From positions 1-64,000 of the forward strand of contig NZ_JADQTO010000010.1 of NCBI RefSeq assembly GCF_015704865.1: a stretch of DNA of 64,000 nt, in the 5' to 3' direction. Below, piece after piece: positions 26,725 through 35,809 of the stretch; the stretch's first letter is position 1, and every line of letters begins with the position of its first letter. A program made the translations under genes and the position numbers. The DNA comes from Actinoplanes aureus (GTDB lineage: Bacteria; Actinomycetota; Actinomycetes; Mycobacteriales; Micromonosporaceae). The notes below the pieces were generated by a model, which saw only the letters and a list, made by a program, of their open reading frames with translations, was not told the origin of the DNA and made no database searches.

Positions 26725-27429
26725 TCAGCTGATCGCGCCGGACCGTTCGACCGCCTTGCCGAGCAGGTCTCGCACCAGCTTCTCGGAACCACCCGTGTTC
26801 TCCCAGCCCAGGTCGGTCACCGTGACGATCACGTCGGCCGAGCGGGCCAGCGCCGCATAGTGCCCGACCACACTCGGCTCCTCATCGGCGTAACTGACCT
26901 TCTGATCGATGCGGACCAGGACCGACTCGTCGCCGGCGAGTCCCGTGTCGAGGACCGTCCACCGCCGCTCGCCCTTGCCCAGCCCGCCCGGGCACCGCTT
27001 CAGCGCCGTGCTCACCTCGTCGAACTGCTCGGCCGCACCGCCGGGCGCGTGCCGCCCGATGAACTCGGTGACCACGGCCGGGGCGGCGCCGGTGCCGGCG
27101 GTGGGATAGATGACGAACCGGAAGGCGATCGCGTCGGTGCGGGTGTCGTCGCTCGGATACGGGTCGTCGCCGCACGGGCGCAGCGGTCGTACGTAGGCCA
27201 GCTCGCCCTGTTCCAGCGGCTCCCCCTCCGCACCCTGCAGGTCCTGCGGCTGGAGCAGCGCGGCGGACGGGATTCCCCGGCCGGCGGCCGGATCGGAGGT
27301 GGCGGTGACGGCCGGCGCTGGTGACGATCCGGCGGGTGAGGCCTGGGTGACGTCGGCGGCGCTGCACGCCGCGAGCGAGACGCACAGCAGCCAGGCACCC
27401 GCGGCGCGACTCAGCAGGACGGAAGACAT
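26725..27429 (-). CDS. Lipoprotein of unknown function
   Basis: A 234-residue protein starting at the ATG at 27429. The signal sequence ends in LAAC (lipobox), so it should be lipid-anchored on the outer face of the membrane. A Pro/Ala/Ser-rich linker follows, then a soluble domain with two more Cys (RPCGDDPYP and LKRCPGG) that could form a disulfide. It resembles the many actinomycete lipoproteins with a sensor-like domain of unknown function. It sits upstream of the cyclase gene on the same strand, with 72 bases between. Confidence 0.7.
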   Translation of the reverse strand: MSSVLLSRAAGAWLLCVSLAACSAADVTQASPAGSSPAPAVTATSDPAAGRGIPSAALLQPQDLQGAEGEPLEQGELAYVRPLRPCGDDPYPSDDTRTDAIAFRFVIYPTAGTGAAPAVVTEFIGRHAPGGAAEQFDEVSTALKRCPGGLGKGERRWTVLDTGLAGDESVLVRIDQKVSYADEEPSVVGHYAALARSADVIVTVTDLGWENTGGSEKLVRDLLGKAVERSGAIS

Positions 27430-27499
27430 GCTGGGGAATGCCCCATCGGGCGGTCGGCCATGCATCCATCTAACTGGGTCACGATCGCCCGCGCCAGGC

Positions 27500-28510
27500 C
27501 TAGCGCGCCGCGCGGCGGTCGCGGTCGCTGGTGTACGCCTCGACGTGCGCGACGATGCGTTCCAGCGCCGCCGCTCCCGCCTCGGTGCCGACGTCGATCT
27601 GGTACTCGTGGTCGAGCAGCGGCTGGTGATCGTCGGCGTAGAACAGCGCGTCCACCGGCACGCCCTGAGCGCGCAACGCCTCGGCCAGCGCCACCGAGTG
27701 CCGGCGCAACGGATCACCGTTGCCCACGGTCAGGAAGGCCGGCGGGAACTGACCGGTGACCTGCTGCGGCAGGGACGCGTAGGCGAAGCGCGGGTCGTCC
27801 TGGAAGTTCTTCTTCCCGGTGTACGCCCACATGATCGCCTTCAGGAACCGGCCGTACTCGCCCTGGTAGTCGGGCAGACGAAGGTCGTACGGACCGCACG
27901 CCAGCACGGTGGCGCGGATACCGACCGGCGGCGCGATGATGGGCAGCTGAGCCTTCGCGGCGAAGGACGGGTCACACAGCGCGAGTGCGGTCTGTGCGGC
28001 GATCTGGGCTCCGGCCGAGTCCCCGGCCAGCACGATCCGGTCCGGGTCCACGCCCAACCGGGAAGCGTTGCGCTGAAGATGCGCCAGGGCCGCGGTCACC
28101 TGGAGAACCGGTGTCGGATACCGCCGTTCCGGGGCGTGCGAGTACTCGATCCCGACCGTCGTGAACCCACGGCCGGCGAGGATCCGCAGATAGTTGCGCA
28201 GGTCGACGCGCGTACCGGCGATGAAGGCGCCGCCGTGCACCCAGACGATCGTCGGCAGCGCGCCGGCCGGTCCGGCCGGCCGGAACACGTCGAGGAAGCC
28301 GTCCCGGTCGGCCGGGTCGTAGCGTTCGTCGAGGACGCTGACGACCCCGTCGGGCACGTACGGCTCCAGCCGCTCGTTGATGCCTTCCCCGGACAGAGCG
28401 GGCATGTGCCGGATGATCAGGACCAGCGGCCAGGGGCTGAGCCGGAACGCCAGCCAGACGCCGAGCACCAGAAGAACCACGACGGCCGCGAAGATCAGGA
28501 GGATGGTCAT
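27500..28510 (-). CDS. HSL-type alpha/beta-hydrolase (esterase) with N-terminal membrane helix
   Basis: A 336-residue hydrolase. Residues 1-30 form a membrane anchor (ILLIFAAVVVLLVLGVWLAF). The oxyanion motif HGGA and the nucleophile elbow GDSAG (Ser165) place it in the hormone-sensitive-lipase/carboxylesterase class. DPLRRHSVALAE and DDHQPL hold the likely Asp and His of the triad. Its ATG overlaps the TetR stop by four bases (ATGA), so it is the last gene of the glycoside operon. It could remove acyl groups from sugars taken up by the importer. That substrate is inferred only from its place in the operon. Confidence 0.8.
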   Translation of the reverse strand: MTILLIFAAVVVLLVLGVWLAFRLSPWPLVLIIRHMPALSGEGINERLEPYVPDGVVSVLDERYDPADRDGFLDVFRPAGPAGALPTIVWVHGGAFIAGTRVDLRNYLRILAGRGFTTVGIEYSHAPERRYPTPVLQVTAALAHLQRNASRLGVDPDRIVLAGDSAGAQIAAQTALALCDPSFAAKAQLPIIAPPVGIRATVLACGPYDLRLPDYQGEYGRFLKAIMWAYTGKKNFQDDPRFAYASLPQQVTGQFPPAFLTVGNGDPLRRHSVALAEALRAQGVPVDALFYADDHQPLLDHEYQIDVGTEAGAAALERIVAHVEAYTSDRDRRAAR

Positions 28511-29166
28511 GCCGACCGGTCCTCGGGCACCGCGATGTCCGCCCACCCCTCCGCGTCGATGCCGAGGATGCCCAGGTAGTCGAGCAGCGACGCGACCATG
28601 TCGGTGGACTCGGGGTCCAGCAGCCACTGCACCTGCAACCCGTCGGCGAGGGCGATGAACTGCTGCGCGCACAGCCCCGGATCGCGACCTTCCACCGGCG
28701 GTTCGGCGGCGGCGAACTCGTACGCGAATCCGCGCGCAAGCGTCTCACGCAGCCGGATGTAGCGGCCGCGGAAGTAGTCGTACGCCGGGTGGCCGCTCTC
28801 GGTCGCCTCGGTGGAGAGTTTGACGAACAGCGGTGCGATGTCCGGGCGGCTCTGGTTGCGGGCGATGTCCCGGATCATCCACCGGACGATGATCTGCTCG
28901 ACCGACGACGGTCCGGTGCCGGCCGCGACATAGCTCCGGATCGCCTCTATCTCGGCCCGGTCCCGTTCGATCATCATGGTCAGCAGCAGGTCGTCCTTGC
29001 CGGTGAAGTAGTGCAGCAGCCCGGCGTGGGTGATGCCGGCGCGGGAGGCGACCTCGCGCAGCGACACCCCGGCGTACCCGCGCTCGGCGAAGATCTCCAG
29101 AGCGGTGTGCAGGATCCGCCGGCGGGTCCGTTCGCCCTTGGTGAGGCGTTCCGGTGTCTGGGTCAC
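28507..29166 (-). CDS. TetR-family transcriptional regulator
   Basis: A 219-residue repressor with a standard TetR N-terminal helix-turn-helix (TRRRILHTALEIFAERGYAG, then REVASRAGITHAGLLHYF). The C-terminal ligand domain is of the usual size. It starts with GTG, overlapping the GH20 stop by four bases, and its own stop overlaps the hydrolase start by four bases. Being inside the operon it should repress it from the palindrome at 35748-35767, with a sugar or a degradation product as likely ligand. The target and ligand are inference; the family is clear. Confidence 0.85.
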   Translation of the reverse strand: MTQTPERLTKGERTRRRILHTALEIFAERGYAGVSLREVASRAGITHAGLLHYFTGKDDLLLTMMIERDRAEIEAIRSYVAAGTGPSSVEQIIVRWMIRDIARNQSRPDIAPLFVKLSTEATESGHPAYDYFRGRYIRLRETLARGFAYEFAAAEPPVEGRDPGLCAQQFIALADGLQVQWLLDPESTDMVASLLDYLGILGIDAEGWADIAVPEDRSA

Positions 29167-30677
29167 AGCGTCTCCTCGGGAAAAACGTCAACCGAACGGT
29201 AGTAGCCGCTCAATCCGAGCCGGTTCCAGACCCGCGCGTGCGCGGCGATCCGGGCCGCGACCCGCGGCCACGGCTGCCGCTGCCGGTTCCACATCAGCTC
29301 CGCCAGCACCGGCAGGCGCGGCAGCAGCAACGCGGCCAGATCGGCGAAGTCATCGATCGTCTCGGCCCAGAGGGCCGCCTGGGCGCCGGCGATGCCGGGC
29401 ACGTCATCCCAGACCCAGTCATAAAGCACGGAGGTACGCTCCGCGGGATAGCCGGCGTGCCCGAGACGCGACATCAGCGCTTCCTGGGACGCGTCGGCGG
29501 ACGGTTCGGCGTACCGGCGGTCGAGGTAGAACGGGTAACTCGGCGACAGCAGCACCGAGGCGCCGTCGGCGATCGTGCGGGGCAGGTCCTGCGGCGCCTC
29601 GTCGAACGTCGCCGCCAGCACGTCGCGGAACCCGGCGTACTCAGGCGGCAGCCGATCGAGCACTTCCGGCCCGGGCGCGTCGCCCGGGGAGATCCACTGT
29701 TGCAGCACGTCACCGGCGGTGAAGGAGCGGGCCCGGGAGGCCTCCTGCCAGGCCACCGGCCGCTTGCCGTTGGCGTGCACCCGCCGGTGCAGCAGCCGGA
29801 CGAACGCGGCGTACTCCCGCGGGTCCATGCTGAACGCCTCGTCCCCGCCGACGTGCACATACGGCGTCGGCACCAGTGAGCAGAGCAGATCCACGGCCTC
29901 CTCGGCGAACTCCACCGCGGCGGGAACGCCGGGCCGCAGGTGGCCGAGCCCGGGCAGCGCGGCCGCCTGTTCGCCGGCCAATCCGGGGTACGCCGTGAGC
30001 ACGGCCCGCACGTGTCCCGGCATGTCGATTTCCGGGAGCAGCGTGATGTGCCGCCGGCGCGCGTACTCGGCCAGTCCGGCGATGTCGGCGGCGGTGTAGC
30101 TGCCGGAGCCGGCCGGGGTGAGTGCGGGCCGGCCCGGCATCTCCAGCCGCCAGGCCTGGTTGTCGGTCAGGTGCAGGTGCAGCACGTTCAGCCGGTACCA
30201 GGCCAGTAGATCGACGATGGACTCGAGCTCGGCGACGGTCAGGAAGTGCCGCGCCACGTCCAGTGTGAGGCCGCGCCAGCGCAGCGCCGGTGCATCGGCC
30301 GCGGTGCAGAGCAAAAGTCCGTCCGGCGTGACGGCCTGCAGGAGCACGGTGAGCGCCCGGTAGGCGCCGGCCTCGGTGGCGGCCCGGACCGTGCGCCGGT
30401 CGATCTCGAAGCATTCGTCGTCGCCGAGGCCCGGATCCAGCCCGGCCGGTACGCCGCATGCCGGATCGGGTCGCCAGGAAGGGTCGACGTCGACGAGTAC
30501 GTCGGCGTCATCCGGTCCGGCGAGCAGCACCTTCACCCCGGCGCACCGGGCAGCGAGGTCCGCGACGCGGTCGACGAGCGGCGAGGGGCCACAGACGCGC
30601 AGGACACCGCCTTCCAGGTGCCGCGCGGTGGCGGTCCAGGTGATCCGCTGCGGCACGGGCACGACGGGCGGGTTCAT
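29163..30677 (-). CDS. GH20 beta-N-acetylhexosaminidase
   Basis: A 504-residue GH20 enzyme without a signal peptide, so probably cytoplasmic. The N-terminal 115 residues are the GH20b-like domain. The barrel starts with GLTLDVARHFLTVAELESIVD and carries LHLHLTDNQAWR, LPEIDMPGH and the catalytic pair Asp279-Glu280 in HVGGDEAF. GH20 enzymes remove terminal GlcNAc or GalNAc by substrate-assisted catalysis. Its start overlaps the stop of the OppF-like ATPase by four bases. Cytoplasmic location plus the linked importer suggests it acts on imported oligosaccharides containing N-acetylhexosamine. Confidence 0.88.
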   Translation of the reverse strand: MNPPVVPVPQRITWTATARHLEGGVLRVCGPSPLVDRVADLAARCAGVKVLLAGPDDADVLVDVDPSWRPDPACGVPAGLDPGLGDDECFEIDRRTVRAATEAGAYRALTVLLQAVTPDGLLLCTAADAPALRWRGLTLDVARHFLTVAELESIVDLLAWYRLNVLHLHLTDNQAWRLEMPGRPALTPAGSGSYTAADIAGLAEYARRRHITLLPEIDMPGHVRAVLTAYPGLAGEQAAALPGLGHLRPGVPAAVEFAEEAVDLLCSLVPTPYVHVGGDEAFSMDPREYAAFVRLLHRRVHANGKRPVAWQEASRARSFTAGDVLQQWISPGDAPGPEVLDRLPPEYAGFRDVLAATFDEAPQDLPRTIADGASVLLSPSYPFYLDRRYAEPSADASQEALMSRLGHAGYPAERTSVLYDWVWDDVPGIAGAQAALWAETIDDFADLAALLLPRLPVLAELMWNRQRQPWPRVAARIAAHARVWNRLGLSGYYRSVDVFPEETL

Positions 30678-31513
30678 CCGCGCTCCCCCGCGAACTCGCG
30701 CTCGTAGGCTTCCCGCCGCAGTCGCTGCCGTTCCGGGTCGGCGACCGGCGCCGACAGCAGCAGACGCCGGGTGTACGGGTGCCGCGGTTCCGCGGTCACC
30801 CGCTCAGCCGGCCCGGTCTCCACGATCTCGCCGTGCCGGATGACCGAGACGACGTGGCTGACGTGCCGCACCACGGCCAGGTCGTGGGAGATGAACAGGT
30901 ACGCGACACCGGTGTCCCGCTGGATCTCCTGGAGCAGGTCCAGCACGGTGCGCTGAGTCGTGAGGTCCAGGGCGGACACCGGCTCGTCACAGACGATCAG
31001 CCGGGGCGCGATGGCGAGAGCCCGGGCGATGGCGATCCGCTGGCGTTGCCCGCCGGAGAACTCGCGGGGCAGCCGGTGCATGGCGTCGGCCGGCAGTCCG
31101 ACGCGTTCCAGCAGACCGGCCACCCGCCCGCGGGCCTCGCGGGGACGCTGTCCCTGGCCGTAGAGCGGTTCGGCGAGGGTGTCACCGACCGGCCGTGCCG
31201 GGTTCAGCGACGTGTACGGATCCTGGAAGATCACCTGGATGTCGCGGCTCAGGGCGCGGCGCCGGCGCGGGGTCAGGCCGTGGATCGGCGCGCCGTCGAG
31301 GTGGATGGCGCCGGCGGCGACCGGGACGAGCCCGAGGACGGCCCGGCCGATGGTGGTCTTGCCGGAGCCGGACTCGCCGACCAGGCCGTGGGTCTGTCCG
31401 GCATCGACGGCCAGATCGATGCCGCGCAGCACCTCGGTGGGACGGGCCCGCCAGCCCTTGCCGGGAAAGCTCACCCGGACCTGGTCGAGCCGTAGCAGCG
31501 CAGATGTGGTCAT
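30674..31513 (-). CDS. Oligopeptide-type ABC transporter ATP-binding protein (OppF/DppF-like)
   Basis: A 279-residue ATPase. Walker A is GESGSGKTT, the signature is FSGGQRQRIAIARAL, and Walker B is LIVCDEPVSALD. The C-terminal segment RHPYTRRLLLSAPV is the region specific to the Opp/Dpp class. The ATG at 31513 overlaps the preceding stop by four bases. It pairs with the ATPase half of the fusion protein upstream to energise import. Confidence 0.9.
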   Translation of the reverse strand: MTTSALLRLDQVRVSFPGKGWRARPTEVLRGIDLAVDAGQTHGLVGESGSGKTTIGRAVLGLVPVAAGAIHLDGAPIHGLTPRRRRALSRDIQVIFQDPYTSLNPARPVGDTLAEPLYGQGQRPREARGRVAGLLERVGLPADAMHRLPREFSGGQRQRIAIARALAIAPRLIVCDEPVSALDLTTQRTVLDLLQEIQRDTGVAYLFISHDLAVVRHVSHVVSVIRHGEIVETGPAERVTAEPRHPYTRRLLLSAPVADPERQRLRREAYEREFAGERG

Positions 31514-33207
31514 CGGGACTCCCTGAGGGGCAGTTCGTCGAGGACCGCCTCGACCAGCGAGCGCGTGTAGTCGTGCCGCGGCGCGCCGAGCACCTCGGCG
31601 ACCGGGCCGGCCTCGACGACGCGGCCCTGGCGCATGACGGCGACGCTGTCGCACAGGTCAGCCACCACGCCCAGGTTGTGCGTGACCAGCAGGACACCGA
31701 GGCCACGTTCACGTTGCAGCCGGCGCAGCAGGGCGAGGATCTCGGCCTGCACGGTGACGTCCAGGGCGGTGGTCGGCTCATCGGCGATCAGCAGTCGCGG
31801 GTCACCGGCCATGGCGGCGGCGATCAGGACGCGCTGGGCCATGCCGCCGGAGATCTGGTGCGGATAACTGCGCAGGACCCGCTCGGGGTCCCGGATCTCG
31901 ACGGCCCGCAGCAGGTCGAGGGCGCGTTGCCGGGCGGCGGCGCGGGACACCCCGGTGGCGACCCGGATCGGCTCGATGAGCTGGGAACCGATGGTGAACG
32001 ACGGGTCGAGGTTGCTCATCGGCTCCTGCGGGACGTAGGAGACGACGGTGGAGCGCAGCTTGCGCCAGTCACGGGTCGACAGACCGACGACCTCGGTGCT
32101 GCCCGAGGGGCCGTTGATCGTGATGCTGCCGCCGCTGACCCGTCCGCCCTCGGGGAGGATGCCGAGGATCGAGAAGGCGGTCTGGGTCTTTCCGGAGCCG
32201 GACTCGCCGACGAGTCCGACGATCCGGCCGGGTTCGACGTCGAGATCGACATCGTGGACGACCTCGCGTTCGGTGCCGTCGGGCAGCCGGTAGGACACGG
32301 CGAGCGAACGGACCGAGAGCAGGGCGGCCCGCTCCGGCTTCCCGTCGAGCCGCGCCGGGCGTACCCCGATGGTCTTGCGAACGGGCTTCGGGTCGGTGGC
32401 CCGGTCCTCCAGGGCGTCGCGCAGCGCGGCGGCGAGCAGGACCAGGGCCGCGCTGGTCAGGCCGAGCGCGAGGCCGGGCCAGAGCATCAGCCGCGGGGCG
32501 CGCTGGACGTACTGGAAGCCCTCGTTGAGCATCGCGCCCCAGGTGGGCAGGCTGCCGCTGGAGCCGACGCCGATGAACTCCAGGCCGGCCTGCAGGCCGA
32601 GGGCGACGCCCGCGACCAGGGCGAGCTGGATGATGATCGGGGCGCGGACCACGGTCAGTACGTGCCGGGTGATGATCCGCCAGGCCGGCAGCCCGGCGAC
32701 CCGGGCGGCGTCCAGGTAGAGCTCGCCGCGCACGTTGACGACGATGCCGCGGACCAGCCGGAAGAAGCTCGGCGCGGCAAGTACCCCGAGGATGATCATG
32801 AGGGCCCAGACGGTGGGACCGAGCACGGCGCGGGAGGCGAGCAGCACGATCATGGCGGGCAGGGCCATGACCAGGTTCACCAGCCAGCCGGCGACAGCGT
32901 CGAACCAGCGTCCGGCGTACCCCGCGATCAGCCCGGCGGGAATGCCCAGCGCGACCGCCACGGCCAGCGCGAGCACCGCACCGCCCAGGGTGTTTCTAGC
33001 GCCGTGGACCAGCCGGGCGAAGATGTCGCGGCCGGCCGAGTCGAAGCCGAGCGGATGGCCGTCGGTGGGCGCGCCGAAGGCGTCGCGCAGCGCGGCCGCG
33101 TCCGGACGCACGTCGGTGAGCAGCGGCGCGGCCAGCGCGGCGCCGATGACCAGGAGGAGTACGAGGGCCGACAGGACGCCGAGCGGATTGCGCAGGAACC
33201 GCCTCAC
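31510..33207 (-). CDS. ABC transporter permease-ATPase fusion (OppC-OppD-like)
   Basis: A 565-residue fusion. The first 290 residues are an OppC-type permease with about six membrane helices and the EAA-like loop ARVAGLPAWRIITRHVL. After a 20-residue linker comes an OppD-type ATPase with GESGSGKTQ (Walker A), ISGGMAQRVLIAAAM (signature) and LLIADEPTTALD (Walker B). This permease-ATPase fusion is known in actinobacteria. The start is a GTG overlapping the OppB stop by four bases. The full importer thus has OppA, OppB, the OppCD fusion and OppF. Confidence 0.9.
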   Translation of the reverse strand: MRRFLRNPLGVLSALVLLLVIGAALAAPLLTDVRPDAAALRDAFGAPTDGHPLGFDSAGRDIFARLVHGARNTLGGAVLALAVAVALGIPAGLIAGYAGRWFDAVAGWLVNLVMALPAMIVLLASRAVLGPTVWALMIILGVLAAPSFFRLVRGIVVNVRGELYLDAARVAGLPAWRIITRHVLTVVRAPIIIQLALVAGVALGLQAGLEFIGVGSSGSLPTWGAMLNEGFQYVQRAPRLMLWPGLALGLTSAALVLLAAALRDALEDRATDPKPVRKTIGVRPARLDGKPERAALLSVRSLAVSYRLPDGTEREVVHDVDLDVEPGRIVGLVGESGSGKTQTAFSILGILPEGGRVSGGSITINGPSGSTEVVGLSTRDWRKLRSTVVSYVPQEPMSNLDPSFTIGSQLIEPIRVATGVSRAAARQRALDLLRAVEIRDPERVLRSYPHQISGGMAQRVLIAAAMAGDPRLLIADEPTTALDVTVQAEILALLRRLQRERGLGVLLVTHNLGVVADLCDSVAVMRQGRVVEAGPVAEVLGAPRHDYTRSLVEAVLDELPLRESR

Positions 33208-34145
33208 GCCCGCCTCGCTTTCGGGTTGAGCACGCCGATGGCCACGTCGACGGCGAGGTTGATGAGAACGACACCGGCGACGGTGACCATCAGCAGACCC
33301 ATGATCACGGGGATGTCGCCGCGGGTCGTGTAGGCCACCGCCATGCTGCCCAGGCCGGGCAGGCCGAAGATCTGCTCGACCAGGACGGCGCCGCCGAGCA
33401 GGCCGACGAACTGCATGCCGAGGACGGTGAGCGCGGGCGCCGAGGCGTTGCGCAGCACGTGCTTGAACAGGATGCTGCGGGTGGGCAGGCCGCGGGAGCG
33501 CAGCGTACGCACGTAGTCCTGGCGCAGCACCTCGATCACCGCGGAACGGACCTGCTGGCTGGTGCCGGCGACGGCGCCGATGGACAGCGACACGATCGGC
33601 AGGGTGACCGTGGACAGCCAGCCGCCGACCGAGTCGGTGATCGGGATGTAGCCGATGGCCGGGAACCAGCCGAGCCGGACGGCGAAGACCAGCACGATCA
33701 CCAGGGTCACGAGAAACCCCGGCAGGGCGTAGCCGAGGACACCGAGGACCTGGACCAGCCGATCGGCGGCGCCGCGGCGTACCCCGGCCCAGACGCCCAG
33801 CGCGAAGGCGACCAGCGCGGTCAGCAGGGTGACGCCGAGCATCAGGCTGAGCGTGACCGGGAGCCGGGCGGCAATGGCGGTGCCGACGCTCTCGCTGGTG
33901 AACCAGGAGGTGCCGAGGTCGCCGCGGACGGCGTGGGAGAGCCAGTCGGCGTACTGGGCCAGCACCGGCCGGTCCACGCCGAGCTCCGCGTTCGTGGCCT
34001 CGACCAGTTCGGCCGGCGCGTCCGGCCCGAGCAGGGTCCGGGCCACGTCGTTGTCCGGCAGCGACAGCAGCAGATAGGTGACGAAGGAGATGACGAGCAC
34101 GAGCAGCAGGCCCGCGCCCGTCCTCCGCAGAACGAATCCGAACAT
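33204..34145 (-). CDS. ABC transporter permease (OppB/DppB-like)
   Basis: A 313-residue permease with six predicted helices. The first is FVLRRTGAGLLLVLVISFVTY, typical of DppB N-termini. A periplasm-facing loop of about 60 residues follows, then the loop YVRTLRSRGLPTRSILFKHV that contacts the ATPases. The ATG overlaps the binding-protein stop in TGATG. It forms the channel together with the OppC part of the fusion. Confidence 0.9.
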   Translation of the reverse strand: MFGFVLRRTGAGLLLVLVISFVTYLLLSLPDNDVARTLLGPDAPAELVEATNAELGVDRPVLAQYADWLSHAVRGDLGTSWFTSESVGTAIAARLPVTLSLMLGVTLLTALVAFALGVWAGVRRGAADRLVQVLGVLGYALPGFLVTLVIVLVFAVRLGWFPAIGYIPITDSVGGWLSTVTLPIVSLSIGAVAGTSQQVRSAVIEVLRQDYVRTLRSRGLPTRSILFKHVLRNASAPALTVLGMQFVGLLGGAVLVEQIFGLPGLGSMAVAYTTRGDIPVIMGLLMVTVAGVVLINLAVDVAIGVLNPKARRA

Positions 34146-35680
34146 CAGGCAGCTGGCTGGTAGTTGTACAGAGCGGGTACGGCGAGCCCGGCCTGCGGGA
34201 CGACGGTGATCGTCGGCACGGTGACGTGCAGGTACTGCATCCGGTAGAGCGGCACGTACCAGGCCTGCTCGACGATGTGCCGGTTGAGCTGCTGGGTGTA
34301 CTGCGCGGCCTGGGCCGGCTCGGCGGACCGGATCTTCGCGGTGAGGTCCTGGATCGTCGCGTCGGTGTCACCGAACGGGTTGGCGATGGTCTTCGGCAGG
34401 ATCGAGCCGCTGACCGTGGCCCAGTCCTTGGCCGGCTGGCCGCCGTTCATCACCACGCCGGGGTACTTGAACTCGCGGAACGTCTTGGTCAGGAACGAGA
34501 CCCGGTCCAGGTCGTCCCAGGTGAGGGTGATGCCGACGGCGGCAAGGTCGGACTTCATCGCCTCGGCGAGGGAGTCCGGGACCAGGGCGGTGAGCCGGGG
34601 CAGGGTGAGCTTGAAGCCGCCGGGGTAGCCGGCCTCGGCGAGCAGGGCCTTGGCCTTGGCCGGGTCGTGCCGGTAGAAGCCGTCCAGCTCCTTGACGTAT
34701 CCGGGTGCCTGGGTGCCCCACATCTGGCTGGTCGCCGTGCCGCGGCCCTGCTGGATCTGCTCGACCAGTACGTCCCGGTCGATGGCGTAGTTGATCGCCT
34801 GCCGGACCCGCGGATCACCGAGCGCGGGAACCTTGGCGCCCTTGCGATCGAAGATGTTGAGCAGCTTGAGGTCGATCTCCTGCATCGCGGTCTTGAACCG
34901 CGTCCCGGAGGTGGCGGCCACCTGCTGGTCGACGCTCTGCAGCACGGCGGCGCGGATCTGGTTGGTCTTGAGCCCGTTGACGATGGCGTTCTCGTTGTCG
35001 AAGACGTGGATGGTCACCGTGTCGAACGGCGGCGCCTGTCCCCAGTACTTGTCCTTGCGGGTGAACGTCCACTGCGTGCCGGCCATGGTGGCCTCGGCGT
35101 TCAACCGGTACGGCCCGGTGCCGTCCGGTGTGGTGGCGAACGGCTTGTCCTGCCCGAACTTCGCCGGGTTGGCGATGAACCCGTACGCGTCGGAGAGACT
35201 GTCGAGCAGCGCCGGGTCCGGCCCGTTCAGCGTGATGACCACGGTCTTCGGGTCGACGACCTCGACCGACTTCGTGCTCAGCGCCTGCGCGTTCTCGGCG
35301 GCACCGGCGGCCCGGAACCGGTCCAGGTTGGCCTTGACCGCCTGCGCGTCCACCGGCTTGCCGTCGTCGAAGGTGACGCCGTCGCGGACCGTGAGCGTCA
35401 GTCGCGTACCGGCCGGGTCGTACTTCCAGGCGCTCGCCAGCATCGGGCTGAGCTTGCCGTCCGGTTCGCGCTTGATCAGCGTGTCGTAGACGGCCTGGTA
35501 GAAGGGGATGCTTCCGCCGCCCGAATCGACCGGGTCCATGCTGCGGGCCGGCGTCATGGTGCCGATCGTCAAAGTCTTCGACTTCTCGCCGGACTCGCCG
35601 GCGCTGTCGGAACACGCGTTCAGGGCGAGGAGCGCGCCGAGCGCGAGCACACCGGTGGCGATGCGCAGGGTCCGTCTCAT
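34145..35680 (-). CDS. Extracellular solute-binding lipoprotein, family 5
   Basis: A 511-residue binding protein, first gene of the minus-strand operon. The signal ends in LNAC (lipobox) and the mature part has the family-5 features (TLTIGTMTPARSMDPVDSGG, DGVTFDDGKPVDAQAVKANLDRF in pieces, GTGPY). Family-5 proteins usually bind peptides, but a branch binds beta-glucans and other oligosaccharides, as in Thermotoga. With GH20, GH3 and GH1 genes alongside, an oligosaccharide ligand is more likely than a peptide. The ATG at 35680 is preceded by GAGGTG. Confidence 0.85.
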   Translation of the reverse strand: MRRTLRIATGVLALGALLALNACSDSAGESGEKSKTLTIGTMTPARSMDPVDSGGGSIPFYQAVYDTLIKREPDGKLSPMLASAWKYDPAGTRLTLTVRDGVTFDDGKPVDAQAVKANLDRFRAAGAAENAQALSTKSVEVVDPKTVVITLNGPDPALLDSLSDAYGFIANPAKFGQDKPFATTPDGTGPYRLNAEATMAGTQWTFTRKDKYWGQAPPFDTVTIHVFDNENAIVNGLKTNQIRAAVLQSVDQQVAATSGTRFKTAMQEIDLKLLNIFDRKGAKVPALGDPRVRQAINYAIDRDVLVEQIQQGRGTATSQMWGTQAPGYVKELDGFYRHDPAKAKALLAEAGYPGGFKLTLPRLTALVPDSLAEAMKSDLAAVGITLTWDDLDRVSFLTKTFREFKYPGVVMNGGQPAKDWATVSGSILPKTIANPFGDTDATIQDLTAKIRSAEPAQAAQYTQQLNRHIVEQAWYVPLYRMQYLHVTVPTITVVPQAGLAVPALYNYQPAA

Positions 35681-35747
35681 GGACAACACCTCGTTGTGAA
35701 GGGGAAACACGGCGGTGTACCGCGGTGCGGCACCGAGCATAGCGAAA

Positions 35748-35767
35748 AATCTACCAAGTGGTAGATT
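35748..35767. promoter_or_regulatory. 20-base palindrome, probable TetR operator of the glycoside regulon
   Basis: AATCTACCA and TGGTAGATT pair perfectly around AG. It lies in the 129-base divergent intergenic region, 67 bases before the binding-protein start and 42 bases before the GH3 start. This is the most AT-rich and most symmetric stretch of the region. The size and symmetry fit a TetR-family site, and the operon encodes one TetR protein. Confidence 0.7.
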
Positions 35768-35809
35768 CTTCTTCACGCTCGTTGTTCTCCCTGTTCAGAA
35801 GGGGTCCGC

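Noticed and set aside
31510..34371. A 953-codon reading of the permease-ATPase fusion
   Set aside because: The first 388 codons lie in the wrong frame over OppB and the binding-protein end and look like Arg/Pro noise. The real start is the GTG at 33207, which overlaps the OppB stop.
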